DNA of 64,000 nucleotides from Photobacterium kishitanii (GCF_003026355.1 NZ_PYON01000002.1:398058-462057), one strand, 5' to 3'. Counted from the stretch's first letter, positions 42,716-52,531 are shown. The notes: generated by a model not told the origin, from the sequence alone. Translations and numbers: made by a program.

Positions 42716-42729
42716 TTGATAATTATCAA
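42716..42729. promoter_or_regulatory. FNR-type box just before the Crp/Fnr-family gene
   Basis: TTGATAATTATCAA is a perfect TTGAT-N4-ATCAA site, part of a 16-base palindrome. It ends 16 bases before the start codon, too close for an activating position on this gene, so it may mediate autorepression. Confidence 0.6.
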
Positions 42730-42744
42730 GTAGAGGTGGGTAGG

Positions 42745-43422
42745 ATGAGTTTTTCAATTATCTCTTTATTGAATAAGACGCAACTGGCGCGACTGGAATC
42801 TCATCAAGAAAAAATAACCTATCAGGCTGGCACGATACTTTTTAATCAAGGTAAAGAAGCCAATCACATGTACATTATCAAAAAAGGAAAAGTGACTCTT
42901 TATCGTCTTATGCCTAACGGTGAAGAGAAGGTGTTTAATGTTTTTCTTGCGGGTGATGTAATTGCTGAAATGGCAATGTTTATGTCACCTCGTCAATACC
43001 CAATGACAGCACGAATAGAACAAGAATCAGTTTTAGCTGTATATAAGCATACTGATATTAAACAGCTAGTTTCTCAAACACCAGAACTAGCGGTAAACGT
43101 TATGGCGTATATGACTAATAAAATTCATCGCTTAGTTAATGATGTTAATATTTTAACGCAGGTAAATGCTAATCAACGATTTGTAATGAAACTGGCTGAA
43201 ATATACAAAAAGCAGAGCATTAAAGAAGAAAAGATCAATTTGTCTATAACGAAAAAATTATTAGCCACTCAATTAGGTATGACGCCTGAAACGTTATCAA
43301 GAACGATTAAACGTTTAAAAAATGAGGGGCACTTGATTGAAAATGGTAATATTTTGAAAATAAAAGATATTCCAACTCTTTGCCAGTCAGTAAATCTTGC
43401 TGCTGATATTTTTTATAGCTAA
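42745..43422 (+). CDS. Crp/Fnr-family transcriptional regulator without an N-terminal Fe-S cluster
   Basis: The 225-residue protein has a cyclic-nucleotide-like sensor domain (GTILFNQGKEANHMYIIKKGK, shortened; FLAGDVIAEMAMF) and a C-terminal helix-turn-helix (TKKLLATQLGMTPETLSRTIKRLKNEG). The N-terminus lacks the cysteine cluster of FNR, so it is not an oxygen-sensing FNR proper; a DNR/NNR-like sensor of NO or heme, or a cNMP sensor, is possible. TPETLSRTIKRL with its E-x-x-S-R recognition helix fits FNR-type half-sites. I use ATG 42745 with an AGAGG site. A perfect FNR-type box sits before it. Confidence 0.88.
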   Translation: MSFSIISLLNKTQLARLESHQEKITYQAGTILFNQGKEANHMYIIKKGKVTLYRLMPNGEEKVFNVFLAGDVIAEMAMFMSPRQYPMTARIEQESVLAVYKHTDIKQLVSQTPELAVNVMAYMTNKIHRLVNDVNILTQVNANQRFVMKLAEIYKKQSIKEEKINLSITKKLLATQLGMTPETLSRTIKRLKNEGHLIENGNILKIKDIPTLCQSVNLAADIFYS

Positions 43423-43649
43423 AGCGTGTTAGACCAATTACGTCTATAAATTTGAGCTGTTGGCAATAGGTCACCGAGTATCGTTCTGTTTTCTTGTCTG
43501 ATGATGATAAAAAAGGGTTGCTCGGTGTTCGTTTATATTTATCAGATCCAGCGATTAAAGGTGTCTACTAGTACGTATAAGATGCATGTTGTTGAATAAG
43601 GTTTTTTTGGGTGTATGATTTGCAGATCAATAATTTTCTGTGAATAAAT

Positions 43650-45329
43650 ATGAACATAGTAATGCTAAGAACGTCCGTTTTAATAGCTCCTTTCCTCTTC
43701 ATTTGTTCCCAGGCTAACGCTGGAACTGATGGTTTTGTATATGCTAAAAATTCGAATAAAACTATAGTTGTTCAATATACAGGTAAAGATAAGAATATCG
43801 TTATTCCTAACTCGGTGACGACGATAGAGGATTATGCGTTTGCAAATGATGGTTTAACAAGCGTAATTATTCCCAATTCAGTCACTTTTATCGGGGTTGA
43901 ATCGTTTCAAAATAATGTCCTAACAAGTGTGATTATTCCTAATTCAGTGACTGAGGTCGGTATTGCGGCATTTAGACAAAATGCCTTAACGAGTGTGACT
44001 ATCCCTAACTCGGTGACAGAGATCGAGGATTTGACGTTTACAGATAATAATTTAAAGAGTGTGACTCTTCCAGATTCAGTCACTGAGATCGATCCATGGG
44101 CATTTGCACATAATGACTTAACGAGTGTGATTATCCCTAAATCGGTGACGACTATCGGACAGGAAGCATTTAATGATAATAAAATAACCCAAGTTAATAA
44201 CTTACCTTCTAGCGGTATTATTTACGCTCGGAATGATGATGGCACAGATAATATGGACAATATTATCTCGTATGGCGGCAAAGGAAAGGATGTCATTATC
44301 CCTAATTCTGTGACGACAATTGGGAAAGGGGCTTTTTCTGATAATGGCTTAACAAGCGTGACTATTCCTAAGTCGGTGACGAATATTGGGTGGTATGCCT
44401 TTAGTAATAATGAAATAACTGAAGTTAATCATTTAGCTTCTAACGGTATTATTTACGCTAGAAATGACAATGGTACTGATAATACCCAAGAGATTATCTC
44501 GTATGGTGGCAAAGAGAAGAATTTCATTATCCCAAGTTCGGTGACAACGATCGGGAATTATGCGTTTGCAAATGGTGCTTTAACTGGGGTGACTATTCCT
44601 AACTCGGTGACCACTATCGGGGATTGGGCATTTACAGAGAATGACTTAACGAGTGTAACTATTCCTGATTCGGTTATGGCTATTGGTGTTGGGGCGTTTC
44701 AAAATAATGCCTTAACGAGTGTTACTATTCCTCGTTCGATGACTGCTATTGGAGGATTGGCGTTTTCATATAACAACTTAACGAGCGCGACTATCCCTAA
44801 TTCAATAATAGAACTTGGCGATGGAGTGTTTGCAAATAATCACTTAACAAGTATAACTATTCCTAATTCAGTGACGACAATTGGCGGAGAAGCGTTTTCA
44901 GATAATGCTTTAACGAGTGTGACTATCCCCGATTCGGTGACGACAATTGGCGAGGCGGTATTTTCAGATAATGCCTTAACGAGCGTGACTATCCCTTATT
45001 CGTTGACAGATATTCCGTGGTTAGCATTCTCTCAAAATAAATTAACAAACGTGACTATTCCTCATTCAGTGACGGCAATAGGCCAAGATGCGTTTTCAGA
45101 TAATGCTTTAACAAGTGTAAATATCCCTAACTCAGTGACGTCTATCGGTATTAAAGCGTTTAAAAATAATTTATTAACGCATGTGACTATCCCTAAATCA
45201 GTAACTTCTATTGGCTATGAGGCGTTTTATGAAAATAAATTAACGCGCGTAACTCTCCCTAAGTCAGTGACGAAAATTGGAGATAGGGCGTTCGATAAAA
45301 ATGTTAAGCTAAAGCAGCTTAACAGTTGA
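43650..45329 (+). CDS. BspA-type leucine-rich-repeat (LRR_5) exported protein
   Basis: The 559-residue product has a signal peptide ([24 protein letters not shown]) and then about 20 near-identical 23-residue repeats of the form [18 protein letters not shown]. These are Treponema pallidum-type LRRs (BspA family), which form curved solenoids for binding other proteins or surfaces. Two longer inserts ([14 protein letters not shown] and a relative) interrupt the array near residues 185 and 265. Codon-level repeats also make the DNA repetitive. There is no C-terminal sorting signal visible, so secretion or loose surface association is possible. ATG 43662 is another possible start. A terminator follows. 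Confidence 0.9.
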   Translation: MNIVMLRTSVLIAPFLFICSQANAGTDGFVYAKNSNKTIVVQYTGKDKNIVIPNSVTTIEDYAFANDGLTSVIIPNSVTFIGVESFQNNVLTSVIIPNSVTEVGIAAFRQNALTSVTIPNSVTEIEDLTFTDNNLKSVTLPDSVTEIDPWAFAHNDLTSVIIPKSVTTIGQEAFNDNKITQVNNLPSSGIIYARNDDGTDNMDNIISYGGKGKDVIIPNSVTTIGKGAFSDNGLTSVTIPKSVTNIGWYAFSNNEITEVNHLASNGIIYARNDNGTDNTQEIISYGGKEKNFIIPSSVTTIGNYAFANGALTGVTIPNSVTTIGDWAFTENDLTSVTIPDSVMAIGVGAFQNNALTSVTIPRSMTAIGGLAFSYNNLTSATIPNSIIELGDGVFANNHLTSITIPNSVTTIGGEAFSDNALTSVTIPDSVTTIGEAVFSDNALTSVTIPYSLTDIPWLAFSQNKLTNVTIPHSVTAIGQDAFSDNALTSVNIPNSVTSIGIKAFKNNLLTHVTIPKSVTSIGYEAFYENKLTRVTLPKSVTKIGDRAFDKNVKLKQLNS

Positions 45330-45356
45330 GTCTTTTGGCCTGCATCATTATTAACT

Positions 45357-45382
45357 AACCGCCTATCGAGGCGGTTTTTTGT
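45357..45382 (+). terminator. Terminator of the LRR gene
   Basis: AACCGCCT (45357-45364) pairs with AGGCGGTT (45369-45376) around ATCG and runs into T6. Confidence 0.9.
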
Positions 45383-45463
45383 GTTTTTATGTAACGGCTA
45401 GTTGTTGTTGATAGCCTTTAACTCCTGTAAAAAGTCCCTTTAATATAATAAGAGTACATGTTC

Positions 45464-45964
45464 ATGAGCCTAGTTATGCGACAAGTAATCATTGATGATG
45501 CTGAAGGTATTACCAATGTGCTTAATCCAATTATTCTTGAAGGTTTATACACGGTATTAGATACAATCTTTACCGTTGAAGAAGAAAAAGAGTTTATCGC
45601 ACAATTTCCAGAGCGAGGCGTGTTTACCGTTGCTGTGAGAGCAGAAGGCTCTAAAGTTATCGGTTTCCAAAATGTAGAACCATTTGCGTCATATACTAAA
45701 GTTTTTGACCATGTTGGCATTATTGGTACATTTGTTTGTAGTAGTTGCCGCGGCCAAGGTGTTTCTAAGCAGCTGTTTGAATCTACATTTGCAGTAGCGA
45801 AGTTGAAAGGTTACGAGAAGCTTTTTGCTTATGTTCGTAGTGATAATGATCGTGCTTTAGCCGCTTATATTAAGCAAGGTTTTGAAGTTGTCGGAATTGC
45901 GAAAAAGCATGCAAAAGTCGCTGGAAAATATATCGATGAAATTCTTATTGAAAAGTTTTTGTAA
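45464..45964 (+). CDS. GNAT-family N-acetyltransferase
   Basis: The protein of about 166 residues has the GNAT fold pattern: MRQVIIDDAEGITNVLN, VIGFQNVEPF, motif A IIGTFVCSSCRGQGVSKQLFE with acetyl-CoA loop R-G-Q-G-V-S, and a late RSDNDRALAAYIKQGFEVVG. ATG 45464 is preferred over ATG 45458, which lies only 3 bases after AGAG; ATG 45476 is also possible. The substrate is unknown; the motif order resembles ribosomal-protein or small-molecule acetyltransferases of Vibrionaceae. Confidence 0.88.
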   Translation: MSLVMRQVIIDDAEGITNVLNPIILEGLYTVLDTIFTVEEEKEFIAQFPERGVFTVAVRAEGSKVIGFQNVEPFASYTKVFDHVGIIGTFVCSSCRGQGVSKQLFESTFAVAKLKGYEKLFAYVRSDNDRALAAYIKQGFEVVGIAKKHAKVAGKYIDEILIEKFL

Positions 45965-46241
45965 GAGTTGAGTCGTAAAAAAGAGTAGATCACGTCAGAG
46001 TGACTTCCTATCACTTGCTATTTTGACTTCAAGGCTAAGTTTCATTTGTAGGACACTATGGATAGGTTAAGCAGCGTCTTAATACAGTTCTATATGAACA
46101 TAAAGTCATATCATCGCAAGGAAAATTATATGATAAGGTGCTAGCCGTACTTTTACTTATACCGATTTATATTCTTAGACCAAAATGCCTCGCACATTCA
46201 TGAGTTAGTTCTAGCATTTTTTCTCCAAAATCACACTCGAT
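45965..46241. other. Intergenic stretch without an assigned gene
   Basis: Only short frames are present, such as a 28-codon frame from ATG near 46059 and a hydrophobic stretch around 46135-46200 that lacks a start. I see no supported gene. Confidence 0.35.
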
Positions 46242-46274
46242 AAAAAAGGCTAGATACTGTAGTACCTAGCCTTC
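46242..46274 (-). terminator. Terminator of the alcohol dehydrogenase gene
   Basis: AAGGCTAG (46246-46253) pairs with CTAGCCTT (46266-46273), with an inner TACT/AGTA stem. Read on the minus strand it is followed by a T6 run. Confidence 0.85.
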
Positions 46275-46304
46275 AAAATTATGCAGTAGTAATTATGTTG
46301 CAGC

Positions 46305-47456
46305 TTACAATGCTGTCTCTAAAATCTTACGGCTATCAGCAATAGTGAGTTTTTCATGCTCGCCTAATGCCGTCATGCCATGTTTTTCAAGGCTGGCAAT
46401 TAATACATCAATATCAGCGCGGCCTAACTCAACATCTGCTAGTGAGGTTGGTACATCCATCTCTTTAAAGAAGGCTATAGTGTGTGCGATTGCAGCATCA
46501 ATACGTTCATCTGTTGTGCCTGTAGTAATACCAAATACGCGCTCTGCATATTGTAATAGTTTCGCTTGTTTCTCTTTACGACAAACCTGCATTACCGCTG
46601 GTAGTACAATACTTAAAGTACGCGCGTGATCGATACCGTAATTACCGGTTAGTTCATGGCCAATCATATGGGTTGTCCAGTCTTGTGGAACACCCATACC
46701 AATTAAGCCATTCAATGCTTGGGTTGCTGACCACATGATATTGGCACGTACTGCGATATCATCTGGCGTTGCAAGTGCTTTCGGACCTTCTTCAATAAGG
46801 GTGAGTAATAAACCTTCAGCGAAGCGATCTTGAACTTTAGCATTAACAGGGAAGGTGAGGTATTGCTCCATCGTATGCACAAAAGCATCCACAACACCAT
46901 TAGACACTTGGCGTGGTGATAGGCTTAAAGTGGTTTGTGGATCTAAGATAGCAAATGTTGGTTTAACCAGTGGTGAGCCAAAGAATAATTTATCTTTACC
47001 ACGAGAAACCACTGAACCACCGTTAGTTTCAGAACCTGTTGCAGGTAATGTTAGGACACAACCAATAGGTAGTGCTGCGATAACAGGAGCTTGATCGTGT
47101 AAGATTTCCCACGGATCAGCCCCTTCATAACAAGCAGCCGCTGCGATAAACTTCGTGCCATCAACCACAGAACCACCGCCAACAGCTAATAGAAAGTCAA
47201 AACCTTCAGCTTTTACTTTAGCAACGGCTTTCATTAAGGTGTCATATTGTGGGTTAGCTTCAACGCCAGCAAATTCGTCCCAATTAAAACCCATGAGTGC
47301 CGCTGTTACTTGCTCGTACACACCGTTTGTTTTAATCGAACCGCCACCGTAAACCACTAAGATTTTTTTATCTTTAGGAATATCATTGGTAATTTCAGCA
47401 ATTTGACCTTCACCAAAATGAATTTTTGTAGGGCTTTGATAGGTAAATTTGTCCAT
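46305..47456 (-). CDS. yqhD: Iron-containing (YqhD-type) NADPH-dependent aldehyde reductase/alcohol dehydrogenase
   Basis: The 383-residue protein has the group III dehydrogenase pattern: YQSPTKIHFGEGQI, VVYGGGSIKTNGVY, FLLAVGGGSVVDGTKFIA, PATGSETNGGSVVS, then metal ligands in the DAFVHTMEQYL and THMIGHELTGNYGIDHARTLS blocks. YqhD reduces many aldehydes, including those from lipid peroxidation and methylglyoxal, with NADPH. It diverges from an AraC-family gene resembling YqhC, its known activator in E. coli, which supports the assignment. The terminator is on the minus strand. Confidence 0.92.
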   Translation of the reverse strand: MDKFTYQSPTKIHFGEGQIAEITNDIPKDKKILVVYGGGSIKTNGVYEQVTAALMGFNWDEFAGVEANPQYDTLMKAVAKVKAEGFDFLLAVGGGSVVDGTKFIAAAACYEGADPWEILHDQAPVIAALPIGCVLTLPATGSETNGGSVVSRGKDKLFFGSPLVKPTFAILDPQTTLSLSPRQVSNGVVDAFVHTMEQYLTFPVNAKVQDRFAEGLLLTLIEEGPKALATPDDIAVRANIMWSATQALNGLIGMGVPQDWTTHMIGHELTGNYGIDHARTLSIVLPAVMQVCRKEKQAKLLQYAERVFGITTGTTDERIDAAIAHTIAFFKEMDVPTSLADVELGRADIDVLIASLEKHGMTALGEHEKLTIADSRKILETAL

Positions 47457-47679
47457 TGTACTTTCCTCTAAACAGCAAGCTGACGCTGATTATTATAATG
47501 ATTTTGTATTATCAGATACTGAGTACCTTAGATAGCAATAGTCTAGGTTATAATGACGATTCACTTAATACATAATCCTCTTTAATACTTGCCTATTTCT
47601 CTTTTATTCGCATTATTTGTGATTGATTTGTGATAGTGGTCTGCTAAGGTAAATTAAATCCGTTTATGGGTAGATAACC

Positions 47680-48627
47680 ATGAAGATAGAGAACATTGAA
47701 TATCCAACCATTAGTCAATCGGCAATGATACCGCCGGCATTAATTACTCTAGCGGCCTCATTGTGTGAGCATTATGGGTTAGCGCATCAATCCGGTCGTG
47801 TTGATACGTATTTGGCTGGAATACGGCTGTTCAGAATTGATGGTTATCGAAAATATAGCCCGCAAATGTATGAGCAAGGCATTGTTATTATTATTCAAGG
47901 TCGCAAAATTGGTCATTTAAATCAGTATCAATTTAACTATGATCCACAGCAGTGTTTGCTAGTGACTACGCCATATCCGATTGTCTGTGAAACCTTTGCC
48001 TCATTTGAGCAACCGTTAATGGGGATTAATATTGATTTTGATATCACAGTTATTAGTCAACTCGTTACAATGATTGAGTCACAGCAGCAACGGCGATTTA
48101 ATTATGAGGGCAGTTGTGGGGTGGCAACAACTGGGATGACACAACATATGTACCGCAGTGTCGAACAGTTATTAGAAGTATTGCACGATCCTCTTGATGC
48201 ACAAGTTATTGGGCCATCTTTAATTCGACAGTTGTTTTATTATTTATTGCAAAGTGAGCAGGGATATTTACTGGCTCAGTATTGTGAACAAGACAGTGTG
48301 TTAGCCAAGATTTCAGCGGTTATTGATTATGTACAGCAGCATTATGATACTAAATTACACGTACATGAATTAGCAGCAATGGCTGGAATGAGTGTTTCTG
48401 TATTTCATAAAGTATTTAAACAAGTGGTGACAGATCCACCGATGCAATATATAAAAAAAATACGTTTAAATAATGCTAAGACATTAATGTTACAACACGG
48501 AATGGCTGCTAATGTTGCTGCTGGGCAAGTAGGATATGAAAGTCCAACACAGTTTAGCCGCGAGTTTAAACGCTATTTTGGCTTACCACCGAGTAAAATT
48601 CATGAACATACAGGATTTATTCGGTAA
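47680..48627 (+). CDS. yqhC: AraC-family transcriptional regulator, YqhC-like
   Basis: The 315-residue protein has an AraC-type N-terminal effector domain (about residues 20-190) and a C-terminal pair of helix-turn-helix motifs (LHVHELAAMAGMSVSVFHKVFKQVV, shortened, and AAGQVGYESPTQFSREFKRYFGLPPS). YqhC activates yqhD in response to reactive aldehydes, and this gene diverges from the yqhD-like gene. The N-terminal segment ATG 47680 has an in-frame leader, and the start is likely correct. The interval of about 220 bases between the two presumably holds its operator. Confidence 0.86.
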   Translation: MKIENIEYPTISQSAMIPPALITLAASLCEHYGLAHQSGRVDTYLAGIRLFRIDGYRKYSPQMYEQGIVIIIQGRKIGHLNQYQFNYDPQQCLLVTTPYPIVCETFASFEQPLMGINIDFDITVISQLVTMIESQQQRRFNYEGSCGVATTGMTQHMYRSVEQLLEVLHDPLDAQVIGPSLIRQLFYYLLQSEQGYLLAQYCEQDSVLAKISAVIDYVQQHYDTKLHVHELAAMAGMSVSVFHKVFKQVVTDPPMQYIKKIRLNNAKTLMLQHGMAANVAAGQVGYESPTQFSREFKRYFGLPPSKIHEHTGFIR

Positions 48628-48731
48628 TATGTTCAAATAGAATGGATGATATGCAATTAAGGCGGTTTGATATGAAAATCGCCTTGGAGCGTATTGTTTC
48701 TAACAATAAGACTAAAATAATAAGGAAAATA

Positions 48732-49349
48732 ATGTCTGAGCCCCATAAAAAAATTCTGATTCTATTTGCGCATCCATCGCAAAATCGCTCTGAAATCAAT
48801 GTGCCACTCTTTAATGCATCAAAAGGTTTTGACCATGTCACAACTATCGATTTGTATGCTGAGTATCCTAGTTTCCGTATTGATATCGATAAAGAGCAGC
48901 AACGTTTACGTGATCATGATGTGATTGTATTTATGTTCCCGTTGTATTGGTATTCCACCCCGTCGTTATTAAAAGAATGGCAAGATCTAGTGTTGGAATA
49001 TGGTTTTGCTTACGGTAGTGAGGGTACTGAGTTACAAGGAAAAAAATTCCTATGTGCGCTTACTGCTGGTGGCTCTGAATCGAGTTACCGTAAAGAAGGG
49101 TTTAACCATTTTACGATTCGACAATTATTACAGCCGTTAGAGCAAATGGCTGAATTAACGGGAATGGAATTTCTGGCTCCGTTCGCTTTATTTGGTGCCG
49201 GCACAGCAACAGAAGAGCAACGTGTTGTCAAACATATAGAAAATTGGCGTCGAGTGTTAGTCGCAATTGCTGATAATAAACTCAACTATGAGGTTGCGAG
49301 CAAATTATCAAAATTAAATCATAGTCTTGATAGTGTGATCACGGAGTAG
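48732..49349 (+). CDS. KefF/KefG-like NAD(P)H quinone oxidoreductase, antiporter ancillary protein
   Basis: The 205-residue flavodoxin-like protein has KKILILFAHPSQNRSEIN, VIVFMFPLYWYSTPSLLKEWQD (shortened) and the later FALFGAGTATEEQR, features of the KefF/KefG and MdaB group. KefF and KefG bind and activate Kef potassium efflux systems, and KefF is also a quinone reductase. I start at ATG 48732, after an AAGGA site; the frame extends upstream but the longer N-terminus is not family-like. The Kef-type antiporter gene follows after only 2 bases. Confidence 0.9.
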   Translation: MSEPHKKILILFAHPSQNRSEINVPLFNASKGFDHVTTIDLYAEYPSFRIDIDKEQQRLRDHDVIVFMFPLYWYSTPSLLKEWQDLVLEYGFAYGSEGTELQGKKFLCALTAGGSESSYRKEGFNHFTIRQLLQPLEQMAELTGMEFLAPFALFGAGTATEEQRVVKHIENWRRVLVAIADNKLNYEVASKLSKLNHSLDSVITE

Positions 49350-49351
49350 CC

Positions 49352-51289
49352 ATGACTGGAATATTTTTACAAGCATTTATCTATTTAGTGGCGGCAGTTA
49401 TTGCTGTGCCGATTGCTAAACGGTTCGGATTAGGATCGGTATTAGGCTATTTAATTGCAGGTGTCGTTATTGGTCCTGTGATTGGTTTAGTTGGTAGTGA
49501 AACCACCACTATTCAGCACTTTGCTGAGTTTGGGGTGGTAATGATGCTATTTATTGTTGGTTTAGAACTTGAGCCGAAAATGTTGTGGGGCATGCGCCAT
49601 CGATTACTTGGTTTAGGTGGCCTGCAAGTTGTGGTTACTACCGCTGTCGTGATGGGGATCGCGATTGCGCTAGGTGTCGGTTGGACATATGCTTTAGCTA
49701 TTGGTCTTATTTTCTCCTTGTCATCAACGGCGATTGTACTGCAAACCTTTAATGAAAAAGGATTAAGCAAAACGGAAGGTGGTAAAAGTGCCTTTTCAGT
49801 GTTGCTGTTTCAAGATATTGCCGTTATTCCGATGCTGGCATTGATTCCTTTACTTGCCTTACCTGAATTGGTTGAAAAAGCCCAAGCAACAGTGTCTGCT
49901 GCTGCTGAGCATCATGAAGATCTTAGTTTAGTTGCAGGTTTACCCGGTTGGGGATATGCGATTGTAGTGATCCTTGCGATTGCTGGGGTTGTTGTGGGTG
50001 GGCATTATTTAAGCCGTCCACTGTTTCGGTTTGTTGCGGCATCAGGTTTACGTGAGATTTTTACTGCAACGGCGTTAATGCTAGTCATTGGTATTGCTGC
50101 GTTAATGAGTTTAATCGGTTTATCACCAGCTTTAGGAACTTTCCTTGCGGGTGTGGTACTGGCTAACAGTGAGTTCCGCCATGAGTTAGAATCAAATATT
50201 GAGCCCTTTAAAGGCTTATTACTCGGTTTATTCTTTATAACCGTCGGTGCTGGGATTAATTTCAGTATTTTATTTGATCAATTTGGCACCATTATTGGAT
50301 TAACCCTTGGTGTTATGCTCATTAAAGCACTGGTATTGTTAATATTAGCGTTTATTTTTAAAGTTAAAGGCAGTGATCGGTGGTTGTTTGCACTTAGTTT
50401 GGCGCAAGCGGGTGAGTTTGGATTTGTATTATTGAACTACACCGTTCAAAACAATGTATTACCGTCTGAGTTAGGTCAAACATTATCGCTGGTGGTTGCA
50501 TTGTCGATGTTCCTAACCCCTGGGTTATTTATTTTGTTTGATAAGGTTATTTTACCGCGATTTAGTGCTGCTAAAAATGAACGTGAAGCAGATGAAATAG
50601 ATGAGCAAGGTAAAGTGATCATTGCGGGTATTGGACGTTTTGGTCAAATAGTGAATCGCTTATTAACCGCTAATGGCATGAAAACAGTGGTTCTCGATCA
50701 CTCGGTGACTCAAATTGATAATATGCGTCAAATTGATATCAAAAGCTTTTTTGGCGATGCGACTCGACATGATCTCCTGCATACTGCTGGGATTGAAGAT
50801 GCCAAAGTGTTTGTGGTTGCGATTGACGATCAAGAGCGTGCAACCGAGTTAGTGCATTATATTAAGCAAACCTATCCACATGTACGTGTTTTAGCGCGAG
50901 CTTATGATCGAGGCCATCACTATTCGTTGCGTTGCGCAGGTGCAGATTATGTGATCAGTGAAACTTACCGTTCGGCATTGGCTATGGGCGCACAAGCACT
51001 AAAAGAATTAGGCGTGCATCCTTTTAGAGCGGAACAACAAAAAGCGATGTTTGTTGAAACAGAAGCGAAAAGTAAAGATTTGCTGTATCAAACATGGCGT
51101 GATAGCACTGAAGAAGATCGTTTTAATAGCTCTTATGTTGAACTGTTTATGCAGTTAGAACAGACCTTAGGTGAAGCAATGAAGCAGGAACGCACGGATA
51201 AGCACACTAAATCGGAACGAGGTTGGACACCACCGCCTAAAAACTTTATTGAAGAAGCAGAGCAAATGAAGGTTGATAAGAATAATTAA
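49352..51289 (+). CDS. Kef-type K+/H+ antiporter (CPA2) with a C-terminal KTN/RCK domain
   Basis: The 645-residue protein has about 12-13 membrane helices (GLGSVLGYLIAGVVIGP, FGVVMMLFIVGLELEPKMLW, SLSSTAIVLQTFNEKGL, LLFQDIAVIPMLALIPLL) and a cytoplasmic RCK_N domain (GKVIIAGIGRFGQIVNRLL) that binds nucleotide. Kef systems expel K+ when glutathione adducts bind, which acidifies the cell and protects against electrophiles. The ancillary gene lies 2 bases upstream. Glutathione control is inferred from the family. Together with the yqhC/yqhD pair nearby, this suggests an aldehyde- and electrophile-defence neighbourhood. Confidence 0.92.
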   Translation: MTGIFLQAFIYLVAAVIAVPIAKRFGLGSVLGYLIAGVVIGPVIGLVGSETTTIQHFAEFGVVMMLFIVGLELEPKMLWGMRHRLLGLGGLQVVVTTAVVMGIAIALGVGWTYALAIGLIFSLSSTAIVLQTFNEKGLSKTEGGKSAFSVLLFQDIAVIPMLALIPLLALPELVEKAQATVSAAAEHHEDLSLVAGLPGWGYAIVVILAIAGVVVGGHYLSRPLFRFVAASGLREIFTATALMLVIGIAALMSLIGLSPALGTFLAGVVLANSEFRHELESNIEPFKGLLLGLFFITVGAGINFSILFDQFGTIIGLTLGVMLIKALVLLILAFIFKVKGSDRWLFALSLAQAGEFGFVLLNYTVQNNVLPSELGQTLSLVVALSMFLTPGLFILFDKVILPRFSAAKNEREADEIDEQGKVIIAGIGRFGQIVNRLLTANGMKTVVLDHSVTQIDNMRQIDIKSFFGDATRHDLLHTAGIEDAKVFVVAIDDQERATELVHYIKQTYPHVRVLARAYDRGHHYSLRCAGADYVISETYRSALAMGAQALKELGVHPFRAEQQKAMFVETEAKSKDLLYQTWRDSTEEDRFNSSYVELFMQLEQTLGEAMKQERTDKHTKSERGWTPPPKNFIEEAEQMKVDKNN

Positions 51290-51325
51290 GCGATTTTATT
51301 TCGTTATTCGACCGTCATAATTAGA

Positions 51326-51356
51326 GGCGCTAATGATTCAGTCATTAGCGCCTTTT
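51326..51356 (+). terminator. Terminator of the kef operon
   Basis: GGCGCTAATGA (51326-51336) pairs with TCATTAGCGCC (51342-51352) and runs into TTTT. Confidence 0.88.
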
Positions 51357-51499
51357 GTTATTTAGAACTAACGAATTAATGGATACAATTTTTTGTAGCA
51401 TTTGCATACAATTTCTAAATAACTGACTAAATTTATTTATGTTATTGTCAATAAGAGAAGCTTATTTCGAGCTTTATATGAATATTGGTAATAGGTGAA

Positions 51500-52531
51500 A
51501 TGTTTAAAAAGAATCTACTTGCATCACTTCTACTTAGCTCTTTCGTTGCTCAACCAGCCCTCGCTGATACCACATTAAATATTTATAATTGGTCAGAATA
51601 TCTTCCTGCAGAATTACTGACTCAATTTACTAAAGAAACTGATATCAAGGTTAACTATTCAACGTTTGAAAGTAATGAAACGATGTATACCAAGATCAAA
51701 ATGATCGACGGTAAAGGGTATGATTTAGTATTCCCATCTACTTACTATGTTTCCAAAATGGCAGATGAAGGCTTATTAGCCAAACTTGACCATAGTAAAA
51801 TTACAGCCTTTGCTCAGTTAGATACGACGATTTTAAATCAGCCGTTTGATCCGAATAATCAATATTCTATTCCGTATTTATGGGGTAGTACGGCGTTAGG
51901 CTACGACAGTGATGTGGTTGATGGTAAACAAATTACTCAGTGGAAAGATTTATGGAAGCCAGAGTTTAAAGGTAGTGTGTTATTAACCGATGATCCACGT
52001 GATGTGTTCGGTATGGCATTGATCATGAATGGACACAGTGTGAATAGCCGTGATGAAACCGAAATTAAACAGGCTTATGAAACCCTTAAAAGCTTAATGC
52101 CAAATGTGGCGCTGTTTAATTCAGATGCACCGCATATTCCGTATATAGCTGGTGAAGTTTCAGTCGGTATGCAATGGAATGGTACTGCTGTGCGTGCAGC
52201 AAATGAAAATCCAGCGCTCAAATTTGCTTACCCACAAGAAGGCACTATTTTCTGGATGGATAATATTGTGATTCCGGCAGCGAGTGAGCATAAAGATGCT
52301 GCTTATCAGTTCATTAATTTCTTATTGAAACCAGAAAATCAAGCTAAGATTGTTACCGAAATTGGTTATGCGACCCCTAATTTAGAATCATTAAATAATC
52401 TTCCTGACACTATTCGTAATAGTGATATTATTTTCCCAACCAAAGCCATTAAGCAAAAAGGTCAATTTTTGGCAGATGTTGGTGATGCGACGGCAATCTA
52501 CCAGCGCTATTGGATGGAGCTGAAGAAATAA
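51500..52531 (+). CDS. potD: PotD-type polyamine ABC transporter substrate-binding protein
   Basis: PotD binds spermidine or putrescine in the periplasm for the PotABC importer. I use ATG 51500, which starts a signal peptide (MFKKNLLASLLLSSFVAQPALA) cut before DTTLNIYNWSEY. The 343-residue protein has the PotD pattern: NIYNWSEYLPAELL, YDLVFPSTYYVSKM, TDDPRDVFGMALIMNG, MQWNGTAVRA and EGTIFWMDNIVIPA, the last two containing polyamine-binding aromatic and acidic residues. No permease or ATPase genes are beside it, so it must share them with a system elsewhere. Its stop overlaps the next start. Confidence 0.9.
   Translation: MFKKNLLASLLLSSFVAQPALADTTLNIYNWSEYLPAELLTQFTKETDIKVNYSTFESNETMYTKIKMIDGKGYDLVFPSTYYVSKMADEGLLAKLDHSKITAFAQLDTTILNQPFDPNNQYSIPYLWGSTALGYDSDVVDGKQITQWKDLWKPEFKGSVLLTDDPRDVFGMALIMNGHSVNSRDETEIKQAYETLKSLMPNVALFNSDAPHIPYIAGEVSVGMQWNGTAVRAANENPALKFAYPQEGTIFWMDNIVIPAASEHKDAAYQFINFLLKPENQAKIVTEIGYATPNLESLNNLPDTIRNSDIIFPTKAIKQKGQFLADVGDATAIYQRYWMELKK

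Noticed and set aside
43650..45329. Regular DNA repeats that could suggest a CRISPR array.
   Set aside because: The 69-base units keep one open reading frame and encode LRR units, with no constant repeat and variable spacer pattern.
46059..46145. A 28-codon frame beginning ATGGATAGG.
   Set aside because: No Shine-Dalgarno or conserved feature was found, and the composition is intergenic.
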